A stretch of DNA of 23,185 bases from JBAXHO01 sp037138855 (GTDB lineage Bacteria; Patescibacteriota; Dojkabacteria; B142; OLB20). The stretch spans positions 1 to 23,185 of the forward strand of contig JBAXHO010000028.1 of the NCBI GenBank assembly GCA_037138855.1. Reading direction: 5' to 3'. Made by a program: the position numbers and the translations under genes. Below are positions 1 to 6,840 of this stretch, one piece after another (position 1 is the first letter of the stretch; every line of letters starts with the position of its first letter). Below the pieces are notes generated by a model. The model was not told the origin of the DNA, made no database searches, and saw only the letters and a list, made by a program, of their open reading frames with translations.

Positions 1-56
1 GATACATGATACATGATACATGATACATGATACATGATACATGATACATGATACAC
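1..56. repeat. Heptamer tandem array, unit GATACAT, 8 copies
   Basis: Seven exact copies of GATACAT are followed by one variant (GATACAC). The array runs to the window edge, so its true length is unknown. It lies downstream of the P-type ATPase gene, which reads leftward and stops at 99. The GATAC core recurs in the other heptamer arrays at 2629-2683 and 21307-21366. Confidence 0.97.
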
Positions 57-61
57 AGCAC

Positions 62-81
62 GGGTTGCAGATCTGCAACCC
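62..81. repeat. Perfect 20-bp palindrome (REP-like) after the ATPase gene
   Basis: Two 10-bp arms (GGGTTGCAGA and its exact reverse complement) meet without a spacer; as RNA this gives an 8-bp stem with a GATC loop. It lies 18 bp past the ATPase stop codon. On the minus strand no T-run follows, so a classical Rho-independent terminator is unlikely. A REP-like repeat, a protein-binding site or an mRNA 3'-end stabiliser all remain possible. Confidence 0.7.
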
Positions 82-98
82 CTCCATATAGCTATGAG

Positions 99-2612
99 CT
101 ACTTCCTCCTCCACCACTTCCCTATCTCAAACCAGCTAAGACTTAGGACAGTTATTAGAAAACATAACCCTACATCCTGGAAAGAAATTTTATCAAAGTA
201 GAAGAGTTTTCGTAAAAATGGAAATGATAATATGAATGTGAGAAAAAGAAGCGTCAAGCCTATTGTCCAATACATTGATTTATTTTTTCTTTTGAGAATA
301 TTTATAAAGCCAATGGTGCGGGATTGATTGATCACTATCAAAATTACATTGCTAAAAATCATGGTGACAAAGGTCACTGTTCGAGTTTTTGCTTCTGAAA
401 AATCATAATGTAAAGCCAGTAAATAAGTGATCAAAACAGCAGCTAAGACACTTAAACCCTGGAATAAACTAATAATAAAATTCTTTTTATTAAATAGATG
501 TACTGAAAGATTACGAGGGGGACGATTCATTATGTCTTTATCTGCTCTTTCTGCTTCGAAAACAGTGGAGCAAGCTGGATCAATAATTAATTCCAGAAAG
601 GCAATATGGGCTGGAAGTAAAATAATGGGTAATTGAAAGATAACTGGGAAAATTGCAGCGCCAGCGATAGGTAAATGAACGGAAAAAATGTAGGCAACAG
701 CTTTTTGTAAGTTATCGAAAATTCTCCGACCTAATTTGATCGCTTCCACTATTGAAGAAAAATTATCATCAAGTAAAACCAAATCAGAAGTTTCCCGAGC
801 GACATCTGTTCCTCTTTGCCCCATGGCAATTCCGATGTGAGCTGCTTTTAAGGCTGGTGAATCATTGACGCCATCACCAGTCATCGCGACAATTTCTTTG
901 TTGGCGATCAAGGCATTGACAATTAATAATTTTTGCTCGGGAATGACCCGGGCAAAAATATTGGTATCTTTGATACGTTCTTGTAGCTCTTTTTTCGATA
1001 AGTTATTTAAATCAGCACCAGTTAAATAATTCTCTACATTCTTGATACCAGCTTGACGGGCAATACACTGGGCGGTTCCGGGATAATCTCCAGTAATCAT
1101 TTTGACTTGAATACCTGCCTGATAACATTCTGAAACAGCTTTTGCTACTGAAGGCCTGATGGGATCTTGAAAACAAATTAAACCTAAAAACTTTAGTTGT
1201 AGTATCTTAGCTGAATCTGGAATCTGCCTCTCTGAAGAAAGTTCAGCTTGTGCCACTCCTAAGATTCTTAAACCTTCGCCAGATAATTTATCAATAATTT
1301 TTTCCAAAATTTTAATATCTGGCATTGCGCATTGTTTGAAAATAGCTTCTGGTGAACCTTTGGCAGCTACAATGATTTTATCTGATTGTGAATCTTTCCA
1401 AAGATGAGTCATCATCACATGATCTTTGGTAAGTGGATATTCCTTTATTAATGAATAATGATTTCTCAGATCATCTTTTGTGAGAAATTTTTCTGCTTCC
1501 TGATTGATTTCAATTTCCAGCGGGTCAGCTGTTTCTGGAAGACTAGCTAGAGTAGAATATTGTAATAGCGTATGAAAAGAAACAGGTAATGAAGCAGCTT
1601 TACCATGTTCTAAAAGTTCTGCTTTGGCGTCGACGAGCATGGATAATTGCATTTGGTTTAAAGTAAGAGTACCGGTCTTGTCGACACAAAGTACAGTAGC
1701 AGCTCCCAAAGTTTCTATCGCCTGATTTTTTCTGGCCAATACTTTTTTCTTGGAAAGACGCCAGGCACCAAGAGTCATAAATACTGTTAAAACTACAGGA
1801 AATTCTTCGGGTAACATGGCCATCGAGAGAGTCAGACCAGAGAGCATGCCATGAAGCCAGTCTCCTCTAGTCAATCCATAAACTAAAACAATTATTATAC
1901 ATAAACCCAATCCGATTACGGAAAATATGGTGATAATGCGATTAATCTCTTTTTTTAATAAAGTGTCAGTCTCCTCGATTTCCTGTAAAGATTTTCCAAT
2001 TTTTCCAATTTGTGTATCCAGAGCGATACTTAAAACTTGTGCTGTCGCTCTTCCAGCTGTGACCAAAGTGCCAGAATATAGATAGGGTAAATTTTCACCT
2101 CCTGGTTGTACCACATCAGATTTACCATCCCAGATAGTTTTGGTCACTGGTAATGATTCTCCAGTTAAAATGGATTCATTCACATTAAAATTGGTGGTTT
2201 CTAAAATGGCACAATCTGCAGATACGCGATCACCTTCTGCTAGCAAAATAATATCATCAACAACGATTTCTCTACTGGAAATTTTAATTTTTTCGCCATT
2301 ACGAATCACTAAAACACGAGGGCTAGTAAGCTTCTTGAGTTCGTTTAATGCTTTTTCAGTTTTACGTTCTTGATATAGCGTGATTCCAATTACTACCAGA
2401 ACAAAAAAAAGCAACATTAAGGCGTCTTTAATCTCTCCCAAAAAAAGATATAATATTGCAGATCCAATGAGTAGCAAAAACATTGGCTCTTTTATCACAT
2501 CAAAGAGCGATATTAAAAACGTCCGATTTTGTTGTGAAGGAAGCTCATTAAAACCATATTTAATAATTCTTTCACTAGCTTCAGCTGATGAAAGTCCAGA
2601 ATAGTGTGTCAT
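99..2612 (-). CDS. Cation-transporting P-type ATPase (P2-like)
   Basis: An integral membrane pump that couples ATP hydrolysis to cation transport through an aspartyl-phosphate intermediate. At 837 aa it is complete. An N-terminal cation-ATPase domain (about 1-60) is followed by the A-domain TGES (150-153), PEEFP in M4 (268-272), the phosphorylation motif DKTGTLT with Asp311, KGSPE in the nucleotide domain (418-422), TGD (507-509) and the hinge TGDGVND (578-584), then a P2-like C-terminal helix bundle. M4 keeps the Glu that binds Ca2+ in SERCA-type pumps. M5 reads SVHLPIAG (644-651) where SERCA has an Asn/Glu pair, and M6 reads ELIIDPAC (674-681), so Ca2+ specificity cannot be assumed. ATG at 2612 gives a normal N-terminus; no Shine-Dalgarno sequence precedes it. 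It is probably transcribed alone, with a candidate promoter inside the dispersed repeat upstream. Confidence 0.93.
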   Translation of the reverse strand: MTHYSGLSSAEASERIIKYGFNELPSQQNRTFLISLFDVIKEPMFLLLIGSAILYLFLGEIKDALMLLFFVLVVIGITLYQERKTEKALNELKKLTSPRVLVIRNGEKIKISSREIVVDDIILLAEGDRVSADCAILETTNFNVNESILTGESLPVTKTIWDGKSDVVQPGGENLPYLYSGTLVTAGRATAQVLSIALDTQIGKIGKSLQEIEETDTLLKKEINRIITIFSVIGLGLCIIIVLVYGLTRGDWLHGMLSGLTLSMAMLPEEFPVVLTVFMTLGAWRLSKKKVLARKNQAIETLGAATVLCVDKTGTLTLNQMQLSMLVDAKAELLEHGKAASLPVSFHTLLQYSTLASLPETADPLEIEINQEAEKFLTKDDLRNHYSLIKEYPLTKDHVMMTHLWKDSQSDKIIVAAKGSPEAIFKQCAMPDIKILEKIIDKLSGEGLRILGVAQAELSSERQIPDSAKILQLKFLGLICFQDPIRPSVAKAVSECYQAGIQVKMITGDYPGTAQCIARQAGIKNVENYLTGADLNNLSKKELQERIKDTNIFARVIPEQKLLIVNALIANKEIVAMTGDGVNDSPALKAAHIGIAMGQRGTDVARETSDLVLLDDNFSSIVEAIKLGRRIFDNLQKAVAYIFSVHLPIAGAAIFPVIFQLPIILLPAHIAFLELIIDPACSTVFEAERADKDIMNRPPRNLSVHLFNKKNFIISLFQGLSVLAAVLITYLLALHYDFSEAKTRTVTFVTMIFSNVILIVINQSRTIGFINILKRKNKSMYWTIGLTLLFLTFILSFPFLRKLFYFDKISFQDVGLCFLITVLSLSWFEIGKWWRRK

Positions 2613-2628
2613 AGTTAGGATGAAAAAA

Positions 2629-2683
2629 AAGTATCAAGTAGTAAGTAGCGATAAATATCTGGTATCTAGTATCTGGTAGCTAA
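2629..2683. repeat. Composite heptamer array (AAGTATC-like then TATCTGG-like)
   Basis: Three heptamers (AAGTATC, AAGTAGT, AAGTAGC at 2629-2649) are followed, after 6 bp, by four more (TATCTGG, TATCTAG, TATCTGG, TAGCTAA at 2656-2683). Read on the minus strand these become GATACTT, GATACTA and GATACCA, sharing the GATAC core of the array at 1-56. The block lies in the presumed leader of the ATPase gene. The same two-part arrangement, in the same order, is at 21307-21366. Confidence 0.85.
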
Positions 2684-2696
2684 ACATTACGTGTCT

Positions 2697-2725
2697 ATTG
2701 TTAAATGAATTACTACTAATGTCAA
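2697..2725 (-). promoter_or_regulatory. Candidate sigma70-type promoter for the P-type ATPase gene
   Basis: On the minus strand a perfect -35 box TTGACA (2720-2725) is separated by 17 nt from AACAAT (2697-2702), a 4/6 match to TATAAT. The -35 box lies within the conserved end of the dispersed repeat, so the repeat may supply part of this promoter. The predicted leader of roughly 75 nt would contain the heptamer array. Confidence 0.45.
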
Positions 2726-2823
2726 ATTGCCAATACGTTATTCCGGAAGTTATCCCGATATAGGGGAGACATCGATGTCTTCCCTATACTTAAAAAATCA
2801 ACTGTCCGGAATTTAACGATATA
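2701..2823 (+). repeat. Dispersed hairpin element, copy 1
   Basis: The left end (2711-2752) matches the reverse complement of 17854-17895 at 38 of 42 positions, and the right end (2802-2823) matches the reverse complement of 17801-17822 at 20 of 22. Weaker similarity continues left to about 2701. Between the ends lies an outer inverted repeat ATTCCGGA (2740-2747) / TCCGGAAT (2805-2812) enclosing a 28-bp near-perfect palindrome (2760-2787, one G-T wobble). That inner palindrome has no sequence similarity to the one in copy 2. The element sits between the 3' end of the NHL-protein gene and the 5' end of the ATPase gene, both on the minus strand. Confidence 0.85.
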
Positions 2824-2996
2824 CCACGTAATAACTTTCCAATTCCAAATTATTTCCCCACATCAATAACACTCAAAACTATTTGTCATCGCTCTATTTT
2901 ATCTGATTTTCAGGGGAATCTCCAATTAAAATTTGGATGTTTTTAATAAAAATCATTATTGATTATTTTTTTTTTATTAAATTCCAGATGGTATTT
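2824..2996. other. AT-rich intergenic stretch, nothing recognised
   Basis: This is the remainder of the 384-bp gap between the ATPase and NHL-protein genes. It is AT-rich with a plus-strand T-run near 2966-2975. I see no coding frame, no convincing hairpin and no U-tract terminator for the leftward NHL gene. Confidence 0.5.
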
Positions 2997-5900
2997 CTAT
3001 TTAATCCACATCACCACGATAATGATGATTATCAATAAGACTGGACAGAATACTATCAACAATAGATTGTTTTTTTTCTCTAAGGCTGTCAATATTATTG
3101 TGGCTCCAGCGATACTCCCTTTTACTGATTTTCCTTGCAGTTCAGCTGAGATTTCCATATCAGCGGTGAGTTTTTTCTCAATGTAAATTTTACCATTTTT
3201 ATCGGTTACATACTCCTGGCCATTGATTGTCACAGATGTATTTTTTAAAATATTTCCTTTTTTATCTGTGACTAATATCTCATACAATTCTGTCTTTATG
3301 AGATCATTTCCTGTTTGTGGCAGTTCATCAACCTTGTTATTTATCGTTTCTTCAATTATTGGTTCAGATGATATTTCTACAGGTTCTGCTATTACAGGGA
3401 AATTCTCTTTACCTATTAATAATTTCAGCGTTTTTTCATTCGACATATTACCTGCTTTATCTACTGCATAATATTTTAATAAAATTTCTTCTCGAGGCAG
3501 TTTGGGAATGGTGATTTCATAGTTACCATTTTGATCTGCGGTAGTTGTGTAGTCATTGCTTTCATATTTATAATGCACTGTAGAAATAGCTTCTGTCTCT
3601 CCTTTTATCCTCGGTGTTTGGGAAGTAAAGTAATAGAATAGGTAATCCTTCACTGGTACGCTCGTTATGAGTCCTAAATCTTTGATATTTATTGGCGGGG
3701 CAATTGTATCCAAAATAATATCATCAGAGGTAATTTCAGAAATATTTCCAGCAGCATCTTTAAATTTAACAAAGACAGTCGATACGCCATCAATATTATT
3801 AATTGTCCATGGTATAGTTGTACTGAATGTTTCCCATGTGCCATTTGTAAATGTATTTTCATTGGAGATCATTATTTGTGAAACGGGACTAAATTCATCC
3901 TGAGCATTTACAGTTAATTCTACTTCAACTTTGTTTGTGTATTCTGCTTCACTGTTAATCGCCACAGAACCAGTCGGTTTTGAAATATCATAGGTAATAT
4001 TCTTTTCAAACACATCACTTTCATAGTTTGCGAAGTCACGCATCTTGACAAAGTAAGTAGTCATTCCTTCGACGGAATCTAGCGTGATATCTTTGGTTGT
4101 GGCAAAACTTTCCCATACTGCTCCTGCAAAGTTTGAGTCCTTCGAGATCATCATGTCTTTCGCATCGTCGGCTGCCAAAGTGATTGTATGATCTAGAGTT
4201 GTAACATACGATGTTAGGGTAACAGATGTATTTTGGGGACCGAGCGGGTAGCCGAGAATTCGATTATTAGTAGTATCCGCTACATATAAGAATTTATCAC
4301 TTGTTACCATTGAATACGGACTTCCTAAAGACTTATTGGAAAGTCCTCCATTATTAGATACCCTCTCAGTAAAAGAAGGCTGCCCGATTACAACATCTGC
4401 CGGCTGATTATCGACGGTGGGGATTGAATTCCAAATCAAAACACGATAGTTGTAATAATCGGCGACGAATAACCTAATACCGTCAGAATAAATTTGTACT
4501 GGTTCATAAAATCTACTCGCACTAATTCCTCCGGTATTTGCTCCCCCCGATGTGAAATTTGACTGTCCTAGAACAACACTTGCCTCCATATAGGTGGAAA
4601 TCGGATAATTATATATGAGTATTCGTTTGTTTATACAATCAGAAACCAAAAGTTTCCTAGTTGCGATATCTTCACCAATTATTTTGATACCCCGAGGATA
4701 TATCATCGACTTTGCATTTAGACCGCCATAATTGTAACTGTTACTTGTTAAAGTACCTTGTCCAATTACCGCGAATGCGGCTAAAGAATCATTCGGAGCT
4801 ACTGAACTGATATTCGTTAGGTCATAAGCCATCACTCGGTTATTCCAAGTATCTGTCACGAAAAGAATATTGTCTTTTGTCGCCATAGTCTGTGGCCTTT
4901 GCAGAGATTTCGCATTCACACCACCATTATTTGGAGTATTAGAAGCCATATTCGGCTGACCAATTACATAGTCAGCACTGCCATTATTTCCCTCAGGAAT
5001 TGAGTTAAATATCAAAACCCGATTATTTGCATAATCACCAATAAATAATCTCCCATTATCTACAAATGTACTGTTTGGTGCATTCAAAGTCTGTGCGCTA
5101 ATTCCGCCTGTATTGACTGCACTTGCATACATATCAGGCTGACCGATTACTCTATCCGCAGCCTGATTGCTTGTTGTTGGAGCCGAATTAAACACAAGAA
5201 TTCTGCTATTACTCATATCTGTTATTAGCAGTTTATTATTATAGATTGAGAAATCTACCGGTGTAGATATGGACCTAGCATCAGCCACTGCTGCGTAAGC
5301 CAAATTGTTATTCATATTTGGCTGCCCAATTACGCTGTCCGCGGGCTGAAAGTTTGTGGTCGGGATATTGTTGTATATTAAAACACGATGATTCACATAA
5401 TCTGTGATAAAAAGCTTGTTCCCCTCCGTAGTTATTCCTTCAGGATTATATAGGGTGCGAGCCGTTGTCAGCCCACTATCATTATTGGCAGTATTACTTG
5501 TAAAATTAGGTTGACCAATAACTATATCAGCATATTGATGGTTAGTTGTCGGTATTGAATTGTAAATTAATACTCTGTTATTTGAAGTATCAGCGATCAT
5601 CAACCTATCACCGTCAGTATAAACTGCTTGAGGGTAAGACAGTGTCCTTCCTGTTACAGTTGTAGATCCATTATTATTATTATAAGTACCGGTAGTCATG
5701 GTTGGCTGTCCGATTACCACATCTGCAGCCTGACCACTACTGGTAGGGATAGTGTTGAAAATTAATACTCTATTGTTCATATAATCTGCAATAAACATCC
5801 TGGTTTTATCAGTAGGCGTATCAACTGGAGAATTGGGATCGATAAAAAATGTTACATCCATTGGATAATATAGCGAACTTGCAGATATTGCACCGCCACT

Positions 5901-6668
5901 ATTAGCAGAATTATTGGACATCAGAGTTTGACCGATTACTACATCTGCTCCAGCAGCATTGGAGTCACTCATCGGACTAACAGTGGGGATAGAGTTATAC
6001 AGCAGTATTCTATGATTAAAAATGTCTGCTATAGCCAGCTTCTTCCCATCACTATGCAATCCATAGACACCATTTATAGACTTGTTACTAACTCCACCAT
6101 TATTGGATAATGATGATGTCATATCTGGCTGCCCGATGACAATGGTTGCATTAGGGTTGTTTTGAGTCAGGTTTCCATTGAAGATTAATATTCGGTTATT
6201 GCTGTTATCACCTACAAATGTTTGTACGACTTGAGTATCTTGATTTTTTGCGATAGAGATAGCTCTTGGACTATACAGTGCACTTGAGGTGACATTTCTT
6301 CTAGTTGTATTATATAGATCACTCTGACCAATAACTAAAGTCGGTGGAGAATAATTATCCAGAGTATCGTATCGGAGTATTCTATGTGAATAATAATCTA
6401 CCACATATAATTTACCATCATAAAAAGTTACGTCAGAGGGGTAATATAAACCATTTTTTATACTTCCTCGATTTGCTAAATTGTTGTAGCCATCAAACGC
6501 ATCTTGACCAAATAAAATTGTCGCTGGTGAATTTGTCTGACTCAATGCAAAAACCTTTGGTACTGGGAGTGTCTTCGTTAGAAGTATAAAAACAAAACAA
6601 AAACCAATTAATAATCTAATAGTTTGTATCCAGTGTTTTAATATTTGATTTATTTTATCATTAATCAT
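2997..6668 (-). CDS. Secreted NHL-repeat / beta-propeller surface protein with internal LPQTG motif
   Basis: This 1223-aa protein is probably held on the outer face of the membrane. Residues 1-42 form a signal peptide (basic start, hydrophobic stretch, likely cut near VFA-LSQ). Residues about 50-810 carry 12 units of 60-74 aa, each with a V-I-G-Q-P motif (near 52, 112, 177, 244, 318, 383, 446, 507, 568, 635, 699, 760) followed by a strand resembling ADYxNNRVLIYN. That is NHL-like and fits two six-bladed propellers. Ig/fibronectin-like segments follow (about 820-1090), then an acidic linker with LPQTG (1116-1120), a small carboxypeptidase-regulatory/CnaB-like domain (about 1127-1195) and a C-terminal membrane helix (1201-1221). 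The LPQTG is about 80 residues before the helix, too far for a canonical sortase signal. Ligand binding or adhesion is inferred from architecture only. ATG at 6668 fits the signal peptide. Confidence 0.85.
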   Translation of the reverse strand: MINDKINQILKHWIQTIRLLIGFCFVFILLTKTLPVPKVFALSQTNSPATILFGQDAFDGYNNLANRGSIKNGLYYPSDVTFYDGKLYVVDYYSHRILRYDTLDNYSPPTLVIGQSDLYNTTRRNVTSSALYSPRAISIAKNQDTQVVQTFVGDNSNNRILIFNGNLTQNNPNATIVIGQPDMTSSLSNNGGVSNKSINGVYGLHSDGKKLAIADIFNHRILLYNSIPTVSPMSDSNAAGADVVIGQTLMSNNSANSGGAISASSLYYPMDVTFFIDPNSPVDTPTDKTRMFIADYMNNRVLIFNTIPTSSGQAADVVIGQPTMTTGTYNNNNGSTTVTGRTLSYPQAVYTDGDRLMIADTSNNRVLIYNSIPTTNHQYADIVIGQPNFTSNTANNDSGLTTARTLYNPEGITTEGNKLFITDYVNHRVLIYNNIPTTNFQPADSVIGQPNMNNNLAYAAVADARSISTPVDFSIYNNKLLITDMSNSRILVFNSAPTTSNQAADRVIGQPDMYASAVNTGGISAQTLNAPNSTFVDNGRLFIGDYANNRVLIFNSIPEGNNGSADYVIGQPNMASNTPNNGGVNAKSLQRPQTMATKDNILFVTDTWNNRVMAYDLTNISSVAPNDSLAAFAVIGQGTLTSNSYNYGGLNAKSMIYPRGIKIIGEDIATRKLLVSDCINKRILIYNYPISTYMEASVVLGQSNFTSGGANTGGISASRFYEPVQIYSDGIRLFVADYYNYRVLIWNSIPTVDNQPADVVIGQPSFTERVSNNGGLSNKSLGSPYSMVTSDKFLYVADTTNNRILGYPLGPQNTSVTLTSYVTTLDHTITLAADDAKDMMISKDSNFAGAVWESFATTKDITLDSVEGMTTYFVKMRDFANYESDVFEKNITYDISKPTGSVAINSEAEYTNKVEVELTVNAQDEFSPVSQIMISNENTFTNGTWETFSTTIPWTINNIDGVSTVFVKFKDAAGNISEITSDDIILDTIAPPINIKDLGLITSVPVKDYLFYYFTSQTPRIKGETEAISTVHYKYESNDYTTTADQNGNYEITIPKLPREEILLKYYAVDKAGNMSNEKTLKLLIGKENFPVIAEPVEISSEPIIEETINNKVDELPQTGNDLIKTELYEILVTDKKGNILKNTSVTINGQEYVTDKNGKIYIEKKLTADMEISAELQGKSVKGSIAGATIILTALEKKNNLLLIVFCPVLLIIIIIVVMWIK

Positions 6669-6712
6669 AAAAACTCAAATTTTATCGTTAAAAAACAACA
6701 ATTTATTACGAT

Positions 6713-6741
6713 ATTTTAGTAATTTTGGGTGGAGAATGCAA
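6713..6741 (-). promoter_or_regulatory. Possible promoter of the NHL-protein gene
   Basis: On the minus strand TTGCAT (6736-6741) lies 17 nt from TAAAAT (6713-6718), 45 bp before the start codon at 6668. The -10 box matches 5/6 but the -35 box only 3/6, so this is tentative. A gene-specific promoter is expected because a strong terminator lies just upstream. Confidence 0.35.
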
Positions 6742-6748
6742 AGGGGGA

Positions 6749-6762
6749 TTATGAATTATGAA
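6749..6762. repeat. Two copies of heptamer TTATGAA
   Basis: Two exact tandem copies. The same heptamer pair is at 21374-21387 in the gap before the HtrA-like gene. It is short and AT-rich, so chance is possible; it is recorded because other heptamers are also shared between gaps in this window. Confidence 0.5.
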
Positions 6763-6794
6763 TGATAAAAAAATGCCCTTATTTTGCTCAAAAA

Positions 6795-6820
6795 AAGAGC
6801 TCCCGCAAACGGGAGCTCTT
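6795..6820 (-). terminator. Strong Rho-independent terminator of the 2199-aa surface-protein gene
   Basis: A perfect 11-bp GC-rich stem (arms 6795-6805 and 6810-6820, containing GAGCTCCCG) closes a 4-nt loop. On the minus strand it is followed directly by a T6 tract and then a second T-run. It begins 20 bp past the stop codon at 6841. It is the only textbook terminator in the window and separates the two large surface-protein genes into different transcripts. Confidence 0.93.
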
Positions 6821-6840
6821 AATGACAATCTTATGTGGCT

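Noticed and set aside
2760..2787. 28-bp palindrome as intrinsic terminator of the NHL-protein gene
   Set aside because: The stem is strong, but no T-run follows on the minus strand and it lies about 210 bp beyond the stop codon.
2740..2812. Dispersed element read as an integron attC site
   Set aside because: Conserved ends around a variable self-complementary core resemble attC logic, but the attC core sites (GTTRRRY and RYYYAAC) are not clearly placed, no integron integrase is present, and the flanking genes are not cassette-like.
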